A DNA stretch of 33,945 nucleotides from positions 1-33,945 of the forward strand of contig CAKPKP010000015.1 of NCBI GenBank assembly GCA_934167495.1, in the 5' to 3' direction. A model generated the notes under the pieces. It did no database searches. It saw only the letters and a list, made by a program, of their open reading frames with translations, and was not told where the DNA came from. This DNA comes from an uncultured Clostridia bacterium. Lineage in GTDB: Bacteria; Bacillota; Clostridia; TANB77; CAG-508. A program made the translations under genes and the position numbers. Positions within the stretch are counted from its first letter, which is position 1; each line of letters opens with the position of its first letter. Below are positions 23,481 to 33,925 of the stretch, one piece after another.

Positions 23481-25436
23481 ATGGATATTAAAATAAAAAA
23501 ATATATATCAATATTAGTTTTTGTATTTATAATTTTTTTGATTCCAAATATATGTAATGCTGAAACTACAAGGGAGCAAATAATACAGGAATTAACTGGT
23601 ATAGGATATAAAGAATCAGTAGATAAGGATGACTACGAAATGAATAAGTTGATATCAGAGTATCAAGAACTTTATAATGCTTGGGATACAATTAGAAAAA
23701 ATACATCAGATAAAACTATGTTACTTGATGCCGGGATATTTGTGGAACATCAAAATTATTTTTGTATTAAAGCACATAGAGGAGTTGGAATAACAGAATA
23801 TCAATCTTTTAATGAATTAAATCAAAAATATAATGAAGCAGTACAGTCGTATACTCAAAGTTTAATTAATGGTGAACCTAGTATAGCACAAGAAGGTAAA
23901 AGAAAAGTAAAAGTAAAGGCCTATTTAAAAATGAAAATAGCTAATTTAAAAGCAAAAATAGTATATCAATTAAAAGAATGTGATGTTGATACTAAACAGA
24001 ATGTTACAGGAAATTCTACTTTATCATCAGAACAGATAATTGCGATGGCATATTTCATTGCAATGGGAGGAAATCCACAGAAACCAGCGTATGGATCAGT
24101 AGAGGATTATATATCCGATAATTACGGTTTTAATGATGAGAATTCAAAAACAATGTGGGCTATAAGTGGAAATGCTGGGTTTAGTACAGAAGATTCAAAA
24201 AAAGCATTACAGTATGCAAAAGATTTAACAGACTATAAAAAAACTCAAGAATCTTCAGGAAGTGGAAAAGAAAAAGATGGATATATTGTTGCTAAAATAA
24301 CAGTTCCAATAAATCTAAAAACAGAAGATGATGTCGTATCAAATGCAAACAACAGTGGAAACTTTAAGTTTTATACAGATGAAAACTGTAATAACGAAAT
24401 AGCAATAAAAGACTTAAAAAAGGGAGATGTATATGTTAAGGTAAAAAAAGAGGAAGGTAAGACAGAATATACAGACACAGTGAAATTTGATTATAAAACA
24501 TTTAAAGGAAAATTTAATATATGGTTTGACGGAGCTTATGTAAATAGTTCAACGTGTGAAACTCAAAATTTTTTGGAAGTAAAAACAAATTTTGAAACAG
24601 AAACATCAAAAGGAACATGGAAAATAACAATAACAACAGAAGACACACCAACTACAGAAATAAAGGTAACAAAGAGATGGGATACACCTGCAGGATTTGA
24701 TGGAGATATACCAACCGTAACAATAAAGTTACTAAAGTTATTAAAGGACGGATCATATGAAGAAATTGCTTCGTTGGACTTGACAAATGGAGAAACTAAA
24801 GCTTTTGAAAACTTAGAATCAGGTTACGAATATGCTGTACAAGAAGAAGATGGAAAAACACCATCATATACAAAAGGCAAAACAACTTATACTTATACAT
24901 ATGACACAGGAATACAGACGGTACAGACGGGGCAAAATATTGAAATTGTAAATAAAATAACGGGGGAAGATGAGCCAGATCCAAATCCAGAACCAGAACC
25001 AGGTGATGGCGAGCCAAACTTAGAGGTAAAAAAAGAAGTAGTATATGTTTTTTCAGATTATGAAGGGAACACATCATCTGAAGATGTTGTATCAAATAAA
25101 GAAGCTAATGTACAGCGTTGGGATGAAGTAGTATTTAAAATTACAGTAACTAATACTAGTAAAGATGGTGAAGAATATGAAGATGATACATATTTCGACT
25201 CTACTGATCCAAATGAAAAAGTAGATAAAAAAGATCCAGAAAAAAAACCAGAAGAATGTAAAAATCTTCAAAATTATATGACACCAAGTTCAAATACACC
25301 ATCAAGCACAACTCATATGAAGGAATACTATACAGATCAACATATAAAATGTAAAGATACATATCAATTAACAAATTTAAATCTTAGCGATGAGATAGAA
25401 CAAGTTGAAAATTTAAAAATATTTAAGCGGAAATAA
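23481..25436 (+). CDS. Giant surface protein, N-terminal part (before frameshift)
   Basis: 651 codons read before a stop created by a frameshift at about 25419-25426. The ATG has AAAGGAGG nine bases upstream and is 18 bases after the preceding surface-protein gene. A signal peptide (IKKYISILVFVFIIFLIPNI, cleavage near CNA-ET) is followed by an unrecognised, mostly helical domain (about 30-255), a beta region, a Cna-B-like domain (about 391-494, EIKVTKRWDTPAGF to IEIVNKITG), a PNPEPEPGDG linker and the beginning of a DUF11-type domain (RWDEVVFKITVTNTS). On its own this fragment would be secreted without an anchor. The last four residues (FKRK) are out-of-frame or at the junction. Confidence 0.85.
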   Translation: MDIKIKKYISILVFVFIIFLIPNICNAETTREQIIQELTGIGYKESVDKDDYEMNKLISEYQELYNAWDTIRKNTSDKTMLLDAGIFVEHQNYFCIKAHRGVGITEYQSFNELNQKYNEAVQSYTQSLINGEPSIAQEGKRKVKVKAYLKMKIANLKAKIVYQLKECDVDTKQNVTGNSTLSSEQIIAMAYFIAMGGNPQKPAYGSVEDYISDNYGFNDENSKTMWAISGNAGFSTEDSKKALQYAKDLTDYKKTQESSGSGKEKDGYIVAKITVPINLKTEDDVVSNANNSGNFKFYTDENCNNEIAIKDLKKGDVYVKVKKEEGKTEYTDTVKFDYKTFKGKFNIWFDGAYVNSSTCETQNFLEVKTNFETETSKGTWKITITTEDTPTTEIKVTKRWDTPAGFDGDIPTVTIKLLKLLKDGSYEEIASLDLTNGETKAFENLESGYEYAVQEEDGKTPSYTKGKTTYTYTYDTGIQTVQTGQNIEIVNKITGEDEPDPNPEPEPGDGEPNLEVKKEVVYVFSDYEGNTSSEDVVSNKEANVQRWDEVVFKITVTNTSKDGEEYEDDTYFDSTDPNEKVDKKDPEKKPEECKNLQNYMTPSSNTPSSTTHMKEYYTDQHIKCKDTYQLTNLNLSDEIEQVENLKIFKRK

Positions 25437-28400
25437 TTCAACTTATGGAGTTTCAATTCCTATTGAAAGTGGAGCAAATGAAGGATGGAATGGTGATGGA
25501 AATTCATATACATGGGAATCAGATGATGGAATAAAATCCGGTGAATCAACAGTACTTTATTTAATAGGAAAAGTAAAAAAGGATTGGAAAAATTATGGTA
25601 GCAGAGACACTAATACTGCAAGAGTTACGGAATCTACATTTAAAAAAACAATAGAAAGAAAATTAGAATATAAAAAACATACTGTTACATATAAACACAC
25701 TTATACGTTCTTACAAGAACATTGTGGATATTGTTATTTGGGAATACCACATGACCAAGACATGCATATGTCAAAATACATAATTTATGAATATATTTGT
25801 ACGTGTAAAGCAGAAAGTGATAAACCAGATCCAAATAATACTGTAGAAAATTTAAGTGAGGTTATAAAAAAACCAATAAATGGACCTACAGGTGAAGATA
25901 CTGCAGATATAATTTTACAAGGTTATGACCCTGAGATAAAGAAAGAAGTTATAGGAATAGCAGCTATAATAACAAAAGCAAATGATCCAAAAATTAGCGA
26001 TTTCTCATATTTTGAATGGGGAGATATAGTAGAATATAAAATAACAATAACAAATAAGGGAGAAGAGTATAAAACAAATTGGTATGAATATTTATATGTA
26101 AATGATGCGTTAGAGGAAGGCTTAGAGTATGTATCAACTAGTGATGATAAATATACATCATATAAAGAGTATTTTCTAAATAAAATGGCTTACAAAGAGT
26201 GGAATGATAGTTCAGGAGGAAGTAGGCAGTCAGATAATCATTCAGTAACAAATAAATATCAAGACATTGAGATAGGAAAAAAAGGCAAAGGACTAAAAGT
26301 TGGAGACCATAGAGAAACAGCAATTGTTACTGAAGTAATTGAAAAACCAGGCGGAAATACAATTAATTATACGCAATTATTAGGATTCAAGAATAGGAAT
26401 GGTGTTGAAATAAGTACAGAAGATTTTGATCCATATCCGGAAGCTAGGGTTAAAACACCAGTTGAAACTTATAAAGTTGGTGTAAGTAAAAATATAACAG
26501 AAATAAAATCAGCTGGATTAACGTGTTCAGATAGTAAAACAAATGAAGTTGCAACAAACATGGGAAATGGAGATGCAAAAAATGGTATTACAGATAGAGG
26601 AGATTTAGTAAAATTTACAGTAGAAGTTGAAAACCAAAGTTCAAAAACTAACTTATGGAAAGTGAAATTAAAAGATACATTTGATCCAGGGTTAGAATAT
26701 ATAAAATATGAAAGTGATGAAACATGGGTAGTAAATGCTAATAATAATGAAATCACCATAACTTATATGAGTGAAGGGACTGAACCTAAAAATAATAGTG
26801 ATTGGGAAAAAATAGAACCTAATGGAAAAGTATCAATAAACTTATATTTCCAAGTAGTAGATGGAGCAGAGTATGCTTTAAAAGGTAAAAAATATACAAA
26901 TACAGTTACTATTGAACAAGTATGGAATAGAAATGCGAAAGAATTAGAGGAAGATTATATAACTAATAATCCAAAAGAAGATTCAGCTTCAATAACAGTA
27001 AGACAAATAAGTGCAAGTATTGATAAATATGTAAGTGGACTATTTGGTGGAATAGAAGACGATGTAAGTTATACTATTGTGAATGCATCCAGAGAAAGAA
27101 AAGAAGAAACTATAAATGCGTATAACATGAGTAAAGATGAAAAATCTGATAATCCTGTAGAAGTAGAAAGAGGAGATGAAATAACATATACAGTTGTAGT
27201 AAAAAATACACAACCTCTAGATAATTCAGGTGGATTAATATCAGCAATGAAGATAACAGACAAATATGATGAAGGACTAAAATTTAGTAGAATAGCATCA
27301 GGACCAGTAAAACTTATAAATGCGAATGAGTCTGAAAGAGTATTAGACATAGAATATACAGGAGGACATTTGATACCAGATGAAAGTTTTGAGTTTAAAT
27401 TAGTATTTATAATGGAAGCTCAAGATGAAAGTTCTTGGTATGAGAAAAAGTATGAAAATAAAGTAGAAATAACAGAATTGAAGAACGTAAACGATTGGAC
27501 ATGGAGCAAAGATGGAGCAGATAATGAACACCATGATAAATGTACTTATTCAGGTCCATGTAAGTTAAGTAGTTTACAAAATGAAGGCGGAATAACAGCC
27601 GATTTACCTTCAAGTGATTATGTATATATGCTTGCATATGCCGTAGAATTAGAAAAATATGTAGTTAATGTACAACATACAAATGATGATGGCTCAATAG
27701 AAGATTATAATAAAGACAAAGTATGGGCTGGAAACGGTGATGAAACAGATAGAGAAACATGGAATGGATATGATAATGGATATGATAATGGATATGATAT
27801 TGATTCAAAGACAATTAAGAAAGAAACTTATCCAGTTCAAGTTGAAAAAGGCGATATAGTAACATATGAAATTAAAGTAAAAAATACATACAAGATACAT
27901 AATGGTGCTGAAATAAATTGGACAGATTTACAACCATCTATATATAAAATAGACATAGACGATGTATTTAATTCAGAAGATAATTCGACAATTGGTGAAA
28001 ACGATGTAGGATTAGAATTTATGAAAGCTGAAGCTGATAAAGGTGGAGTGGTAATTGTTAAACAAGATAATACAAGTAGATATAGATTTGAATTTATACC
28101 ACAACAATACAAAAATGGAGGAAAAAGTACATATGGTTATGGTATAGGATCAGGAGAAGAGGCAACATTTAGAGTCACTGTAAAAGTAACAAGAAGCAAT
28201 ATGTATTTATATGAATTAACAAACAGAGCTACAATACAAGATATATACAATAGAAATAATAATATAGATTCATATAAATATAGTTCACCAGAGGGAAGAA
28301 CAAATGTTGAATATAAAGTAACAAATGGAAATAGAGTGTATAAGAACCAAAATGGTGAGATAATTGAGAAAATTGACATAAAAGATACAAAAGGAAATAT

Positions 28401-31400
28401 ATTATATTCAACATCGAAATATATATCAGACGCAGACTACATCAACTTAAAAGACTTAATCATAAGTGGATATGTATGGGATGATACAGATCCAAACAAT
28501 GAAGAAGATGGATTAATGACATGGGGAGCAGCTGGTTCAACAGATGTTAAAGTAGATGGTGATGTAACTGTATATTTATACAGAGTAAACCCAGAAGACA
28601 CAACAGAAACAGATCTAAAAGGAAAGCTAGTAATGTCAACAACAGTTGCGGATGATGGATACTATATATTTGATAATAATTCAGAAGTATACAGTAAAGA
28701 AAATAAACCATATCTTTTTGAGGAGGAGAATGCTGATAAAAAATTTTATGACGATAGTAATTCAATAACTGTGAAACAAAAATACAGATTTGAACCAATA
28801 AATTATATAAGACCAACTATACAAGTTAAAGTAAAGAATGAAGAACAAATTATAAAAGGACAAATTATAAAAGGACAAGATGATGAAAAGGAAGCTCTTA
28901 CAAATCAGATTTATAGTGATGGTTTTACAAATTATAGAATAGTAAAAGCTCCAAATAAAGATTATGATAATGGAACAGCAAGATATAATTATGATAGTAA
29001 CAAAGAAACTAAATATTATCAATATTATGTAGAATTTGAATACAATGGTATGAAATATACACATACAGTATATGGTTCAGATACAACACTAGAGGAAAAT
29101 AAGGTAAAAGGTGAAACAGAAAATAGAAAAAAGACTAATTCTAATCAGGATGGACAATATAACTTGACAGAAAGAGATAAAAACAATTCTTCTGAAAGAT
29201 GGTTACCATATAGAAAATTTCATGCGGAAGATATTAAAAATATTGAAAAGTATAACAGCGAATACTATGAAATAGATTCAAATGCAGCAGAGTTTAAATC
29301 AGTAAGAGAATCATTTAACAATCAGTTTAGTGAAATAGCGTATAATAGAGGATTAGATAAGAATAATAATGAAACTTCAATAAAATATAATGAAGGACAA
29401 AACACACACATTGATAGATATGATGAGGCACAAGATAATGTTAAAATTAGAGCTAGAAGTTTTATTACAAATTGGATAGATAAAGTAGGACCAGAAATAA
29501 ACAACGATGATAGTACTAAAACCTACAGGAATGATTTATATAAGAAATTTAGTGCAACAATAGGAGATTATACAAATACATTATTTTTCTGGGATAGCAA
29601 GAATACTATTAGAAAAGGTAATGATATTAGTAATTATACAAATACAGTTGGCACAACAGAAGAAACAGAATATCTAAAATATATTAACTTAGGATTGAAG
29701 AGAAGACCAGAATTTGATATGGAATTAGTTAAAGATGTGTATAATGTACAAGTTGATATAAATGATAAGACAATGGTATATGATTATAACTGTATAATTC
29801 CTCTAGATAGAGCAGATGAAACAGCTGAAACAAGTAAATATTTTACAACTGGATATGAGTTAAATTTATATAAATCAGACTACTATTATAGATACACAGA
29901 TTACTCAAATGAAACTGTACAAAAATATAAGGAAACAATTGAACCAAATAACAGTGAATTAAAAGAAAAAAGTGCAGGAGATTGGTTAAATAAATTAGGT
30001 TTTGATATAGAAAAAGAAAAGAGTAAAAGCGCATTAAATCTTCAAATAACATACAGATATAGAATAACTAATACATCAAGAAATAAAGTAGAAAATGGAA
30101 ATGAATTAATAATAGGAACTGTTAATGAAATTATAGATTATCATAGTGCCGATTTAATTCCAAATGAAACAGGAAGATATGAGAAAATTATTGCGGATAA
30201 TAATAAGAAGTATTCAAAAGAACAGGCAGGGGAATTGACGGTAAGTACTGGGTATAAAAAAGAAGGATATAGAACAGTAAATGAAAAGAATGTATATGTA
30301 ACTGAAAATAAAGAAAAACAAGATAATATCAACGCAGTATATTTAACAGGCTTAGAAAATGTATTGTTATATCCAAGTGACTCTGTAGATATCTATTTAA
30401 CATTTACAGTAAGTAGAAATTCAACTACATTTGAAAAAGTGGTAGATAGTGAAAATAAAGAAGTAGTAGCAATGCAATTAGGAACTAAAAATAATGTGGC
30501 AGAAATAAGTGCATTTTCAACAAAATATGATGCTAACGAGACAACAAATTGGTCTAAGTGGTTAGATACACCTGGATTAGTAGATAAAGATTCAAATCCT
30601 GGAGACTTAGCAATTGGAGATATAAATAACTATGATATTTATAACGATGATACATATAAGGTAGATATAAAAACACAATTTTATAATGATGATGATGGAA
30701 ACAATGATGGTGAAAGATTAATAGATGGTTTAGTTTGGGAAGATGTAAAAATTAATGAAAAAGGTGTATATTATTTAAATAATCCTGCTAAAATAATTTA
30801 TCAAACAATGCAAGTAGTGGCAGACGGAAAATATGATTTAGGAATGACATCAAGAGATAAATTTATTCAAAAATTAAAGGTTGAATTAATAGAATTAATT
30901 AATGTAGATGGTGTAGTTTATGAAGATAGAGCAGAAGTAATTGGTTCATCAGACATAGTTATTAATAATGAGAAGTTAAAACAAAGACTTTTGAGTACTA
31001 AAACTGATGCATCTGGAAAATATACTATATCAGGATTTATACCAGGAAATTATGTTGTAAGATTTACATATGGAGATACGTGTGATACTATAGATGAAGG
31101 TTATAATGGACAAGATTACAAATCAACTTCATATCAAGTAGGTATTAGTGATAATAAAGATGGAAATAATTATATTGCTAATACATGGCATGATTTATTA
31201 TCACAAGATGTTAACAAAGTAAAACCAAAAGAAGAATATACTTATACTAATGAATATGGTGAAGATAAAAATGAATATGGTGAAAAGGCAACATTCAATA
31301 TAGCAAAGAAAAATGATGATAATGGAGCAGGTGAGCATTTATCAGATGCAAGAGACGATGAAGTAAGAAGACTAGAAGTATCAGCTTATTCAAGAACTAT

Positions 31401-33819
31401 AAATAATAAAGTAGCAGAAGTTTTAAATTCAGCTATAGCCGATGGACATTCAACTGGATTACACGACGAATTAAGAAAAAATACTTGGATGTTTGCAGAT
31501 ACTGCAAAATTACAAATAGAAGTAGAACATATTAATAATACCAAAGAATATACGAAACAAAAGATTAAATCAAGTAAATATAATAAGGATACAAAATCTT
31601 ATTATGAAAACCTTTATTATGAAATAGAAGCTCAAGCTAAAAAATTAACTACAAAAGATAACAAAGGTAAAGAAACTATAGAAATTAAAAATAAAAAAAT
31701 ACCATATTATATAGGAAACATAGACTTTGGATTGGAAGCAAGACCTACAACAAATATTTCTTTAACAAAATTAGTAAGTGGAATAAGAGTAGAAACAGCA
31801 GATGGAGAAGAAATATTAGATGTAGAATATGAACCACAATATTCAGAAGATGGTACATTATTATTAAATAAAAATGGCGTTCCAACAGTAGAAAACAGTG
31901 TAACAACTGGTGCTGAACATATGCAAGCTTTAAATAGTTCAACAACGGATATATGGGGAAATACAGCAGATAGAAATGCTGAGAATCAAAATAGAGAAAA
32001 AACAAATGTTGTAAAACAAATGTATCGTAATTTAAAAACAACACAAGGTTTCTATTATATAAATATAGATGAAGACTTAATGCAAGGTGCAGTAATAACA
32101 TTAAGATACAGCATAGTAGTAGCAAACGAAAGTGAAGTAGATACTTTAGGAATGTTAACAGGATTTGGAAACGGAGAACAAATATATGATGAAGTTGTTG
32201 CAATTTTAGGAAAAGATGAGAGTAAATCTACATATAAATTTAATAATGAAAGTCTATCAAAGGATTATAAATATGTTGATGCTAAGGCAGAATCAGAAAT
32301 ACCTGAATATGAAAAAACTAACATAAAAAAGAAAACTAATATAGGAGATTTAAAATATGGATATTATACAGGTGCAACATATTATTCAGGCGATTATCAT
32401 GAGGATACATATGTAGTAGAAACAAGAATAGACCAAATTATAGACTATGTAGATAATAACTTAAACGTAAGAGAAGAAGATAACTCTACAAAAGATAGTT
32501 CTTGGAGAACTGTAAGTTTGAAAGAGTTAGTAGAAGGTGAGATACAAAAAGACGTAGTTGGACAAGAAAATAGTAATAATAAATATTCTAAAACACTAGA
32601 CAAGAACACATTAAAATATGTTGCTTATGGCTCTAATGGAACAAAAACAATTGAAGTAAGTAACGTAGGAAATATGTTATCAGACAAAGTATATAGAACA
32701 GAACTTGATAGTAATGTTGAAGATAAGAATTTAGAGAATGAATTAAAGAATGCTAGAGTTGAAGCTCCACTAAGTGTTTATAATGATACAATAAAAGATA
32801 AGAAAGGAGAAAAAATAGTAACAATATTAGATAGCAATGCAAGAGAATATATAACAGCACAAAGAAATAATATATTGTTATCAATACCAGAAACTGATAA
32901 AAACCCAGACTTATACAAATATTTAATACCAGCTAAAGCATTAACAGCAAAACCAAATATAATAGATGGAACAGCAGTAGCAATAGAAATTAAAGTTGAT
33001 GAAATAACTGATGAAAAAATTAATAATGAAAATACATCGAATGAAGTAAAAGGTGCAATGAAAGAATTGATAAAGAAATTTAAAGAAAGAGAAAATTTAG
33101 TAATGTATCCAGCAACTCTAGAAGGATTAAAGAATTATATTAATGCATATATGGTAGATGAAAACTTTAATGGAGATGAAAAGATATACGAAATAGCAGA
33201 AGGAAAATTATTAAAATTAGCTCAAGAAACTATAGCAACTGAACTAAGTAAATATGTATATGGAACTCAAAATGGAGAAAGAGAAATCTATAAAGATGAC
33301 AAGATAAAAGGATATGAGAAGAAAAACGGAGACACTTCAGCAAAAATAAAAATAACAGCAACAAGAACAATTTCTCCAGAATCAACAGCAGAAGAAAGAG
33401 AAGACTTAACATTTGAAAACTTAGCCGAAATATTACAATTCTCTAATGAAGCAGGTAGAAGAGATGAATTTGCAACAGTAGGTGATGCTCAAGTTTGGGA
33501 AGGCGCATGGAAAGCATCAACAGGATATACACCACAAGGTGGAATACCAAAAGATAGTACAGATGGAGGAGAAGACGGCGGAAATACAGAAACAAATGAA
33601 TCAGTAACTAATACAAAAACAAAAGAAAGATACGACACAGATACAACAGAAATGGTATTATTATCACCACCAACAGGTCTAAGCCAAAGAGAATTAGTAG
33701 AGCTAGGAACAGTAAAAACACAAAACAACATATTACTAATATCAGTATTAACACTAACAATGTTAGGAACAATAATAATAGTAATAAAAATATCAAATAG
33801 AACAAAATTCTATAGATAA
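25417..33819 (+). CDS. Giant surface protein, main C-terminal part (after frameshift)
   Basis: This frame is open from 25417, beyond the frame's last stop at 25414; a TTG at 25738 is merely the first start-like codon. About 2800 codons continue the previous gene: the region 25417-25737 completes the DUF11 domain broken in the upstream frame (SGNNSTYGVSIPIESGANEG). Next come a Cys cluster (HCGYCYLGIPHDQDM, CTC), DUF11-type repeats with WGDIVEYKITITNKG, RGDLVKFTVEVENQ, RGDEITYTVVVKNTQ and KGDIVTYEIKVKNT, and SdrD-B-like domains near 28458-28680 and 30712-31080. The end has SPPTG at 33664-33678, a membrane segment (ILLISVLTLTMLGTIIIVI) and a basic tail. With one base removed the whole gene encodes 3445 residues. 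Confidence 0.88.
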   Translation, partial: KYLSGNNSTYGVSIPIESGANEGWNGDGNSYTWESDDGIKSGESTVLYLIGKVKKDWKNYGSRDTNTARVTESTFKKTIERKLEYKKHTVTYKHTYTFLQEHCGYCYLGIPHDQDMHMSKYIIYEYICTCKAESDKPDPNNTVENLSEVIKKPINGPTGEDTADIILQGYDPEIKKEVIGIAAIITKANDPKISDFSYFEWGDIVEYKITITNKGEEYKTNWYEYLYVNDALEEGLEYVSTSDDKYTSYKEYFLNKMAYKEWNDSSGGSRQSDNHSVTNKYQDIEIGKKGKGLKVGDHRETAIVTEVIEKPGGNTINYTQLLGFKNRNGVEISTEDFDPYPEARVKTPVETYKVGVSKNITEIKSAGLTCSDSKTNEVATNMGNGDAKNGITDRGDLVKFTVEVENQSSKTNLWKVKLKDTFDPGLEYIKYESDETWVVNANNNEITITYMSEGTEPKNNSDWEKIEPNGKVSINLYFQVVDGAEYALKGKKYTNTVTIEQVWNRNAKELEEDYITNNPKEDSASITVRQISASIDKYVSGLFGGIEDDVSYTIVNASRERKEETINAYNMSKDEKSDNPVEVERGDEITYTVVVKNTQPLDNSGGLISAMKITDKYDEGLKFSRIASGPVKLINANESERVLDIEYTGGHLIPDESFEFKLVFIMEAQDESSWYEKKYENKVEITELKNVNDWTWSKDGADNEHHDKCTYSGPCKLSSLQNEGGITADLPSSDYVYMLAYAVELEKYVVNVQHTNDDGSIEDYNKDKVWAGNGDETDRETWNGYDNGYDNGYDIDSKTIKKETYPVQVEKGDIVTYEIKVKNTYKIHNGAEINWTDLQPSIYKIDIDDVFNSEDNSTIGENDVGLEFMKAEADKGGVVIVKQDNTSRYRFEFIPQQYKNGGKSTYGYGIGSGEEATFRVTVKVTRSNMYLYELTNRATIQDIYNRNNNIDSYKYSSPEGRTNVEYKVTNGNRVYKNQNGEIIEKIDIKDTKGNILYSTSKYISDADYINLKDLIISGYVWDDTDPNNEEDGLMTWGAAGSTDVKVDGDVTVYLYRVNPEDTTETDLKGKLVMSTTVADDGYYIFDNNSEVYSKENKPYLFEEENADKKFYDDSNSITVKQKYRFEPINYIRPTIQVKVKNEEQIIKGQIIKGQDDEKEALTNQIYSDGFTNYRIVKAPNKDYDNGTARYNYDSNKETKYYQYYVEFEYNGMKYTHTVYGSDTTLEENKVKGETENRKKTNSNQDGQYNLTERDKNNSSERWLPYRKFHAEDIKNIEKYNSEYYEIDSNAAEFKSVRESFNNQFSEIAYNRGLDKNNNETSIKYNEGQNTHIDRYDEAQDNVKIRARSFITNWIDKVGPEINNDDSTKTYRNDLYKKFSATIGDYTNTLFFWDSKNTIRKGNDISNYTNTVGTTEETEYLKYINLGLKRRPEFDMELVKDVYNVQVDINDKTMVYDYNCIIPLDRADETAETSKYFTTGYELNLYKSDYYYRYTDYSNETVQKYKETIEPNNSELKEKSAGDWLNKLGFDIEKEKSKSALNLQITYRYRITNTSRNKVENGNELIIGTVNEIIDYHSADLIPNETGRYEKIIADNNKKYSKEQAGELTVSTGYKKEGYRTVNEKNVYVTENKEKQDNINAVYLTGLENVLLYPSDSVDIYLTFTVSRNSTTFEKVVDSENKEVVAMQLGTKNNVAEISAFSTKYDANETTNWSKWLDTPGLVDKDSNPGDLAIGDINNYDIYNDDTYKVDIKTQFYNDDDGNNDGERLIDGLVWEDVKINEKGVYYLNNPAKIIYQTMQVVADGKYDLGMTSRDKFIQKLKVELIELINVDGVVYEDRAEVIGSSDIVINNEKLKQRLLSTKTDASGKYTISGFIPGNYVVRFTYGDTCDTIDEGYNGQDYKSTSYQVGISDNKDGNNYIANTWHDLLSQDVNKVKPKEEYTYTNEYGEDKNEYGEKATFNIAKKNDDNGAGEHLSDARDDEVRRLEVSAYSRTINNKVAEVLNSAIADGHSTGLHDELRKNTWMFADTAKLQIEVEHINNTKEYTKQKIKSSKYNKDTKSYYENLYYEIEAQAKKLTTKDNKGKETIEIKNKKIPYYIGNIDFGLEARPTTNISLTKLVSGIRVETADGEEILDVEYEPQYSEDGTLLLNKNGVPTVENSVTTGAEHMQALNSSTTDIWGNTADRNAENQNREKTNVVKQMYRNLKTTQGFYYINIDEDLMQGAVITLRYSIVVANESEVDTLGMLTGFGNGEQIYDEVVAILGKDESKSTYKFNNESLSKDYKYVDAKAESEIPEYEKTNIKKKTNIGDLKYGYYTGATYYSGDYHEDTYVVETRIDQIIDYVDNNLNVREEDNSTKDSSWRTVSLKELVEGEIQKDVVGQENSNNKYSKTLDKNTLKYVAYGSNGTKTIEVSNVGNMLSDKVYRTELDSNVEDKNLENELKNARVEAPLSVYNDTIKDKKGEKIVTILDSNAREYITAQRNNILLSIPETDKNPDLYKYLIPAKALTAKPNIIDGTAVAIEIKVDEITDEKINNENTSNEVKGAMKELIKKFKERENLVMYPATLEGLKNYINAYMVDENFNGDEKIYEIAEGKLLKLAQETIATELSKYVYGTQNGEREIYKDDKIKGYEKKNGDTSAKIKITATRTISPESTAEEREDLTFENLAEILQFSNEAGRRDEFATVGDAQVWEGAWKASTGYTPQGGIPKDSTDGGEDGGNTETNESVTNTKTKERYDTDTTEMVLLSPPTGLSQRELVELGTVKTQNNILLISVLTLTMLGTIIIVIKISNRTKFYR
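25419..25426 (+). pseudogene. Frameshift site splitting the giant surface-protein gene
   Basis: Up to ATA at 25419 the frame of the upstream part runs ...VENLKI. Skipping one base in TTTA (25422-25425) continues as LSGNNSTYGV or FSGNNSTYGV in the downstream frame. The total 23481-33819 is 10339 bases, exactly one more than a multiple of three. Confidence 0.85.
27767..27799 (+). repeat. Short in-frame tandem repeat (GYDN)
   Basis: Twelve-base units encoding G-Y-D-N are repeated twice with a third partial copy, inside the giant gene. Similar small in-frame duplications occur near 28849-28878 (QIIKG twice) and 31246-31281 (NEYGE twice). Confidence 0.75.
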
Positions 33820-33825
33820 ACCAAA

Positions 33826-33869
33826 CCTTTCATGGTAGTGCAAAAGCTATCATGAAAGGCTTTTTATTT
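33826..33869 (+). terminator. Terminator of the surface-protein operon
   Basis: CCTTTCATGGTAG (33826-33838) pairs with CTATCATGAAAGG (33847-33859) with a single G-T pair and an 8-base loop, followed by CTTTTTATTTT. It begins six bases after the stop. Confidence 0.9.
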
Positions 33870-33879
33870 TGTGTCAATG

Positions 33880-33925
33880 GGGACGGAGTGGAGTGCGGAA
33901 AATAATACCACACCCAGTCCGTCCC
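33880..33925. repeat. GC-rich REP-like imperfect palindrome
   Basis: GGGACGGA (33880-33887) and TCCGTCCC (33918-33925) form the base of a larger imperfect hairpin with GTGG/CCAC-type matches inside. The phrase GTCAATGGGGACGG recalls extragenic repeats associated with REP/IS200-type transposases in many bacteria. The high GC contrasts with the rest of the window. Confidence 0.6.
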
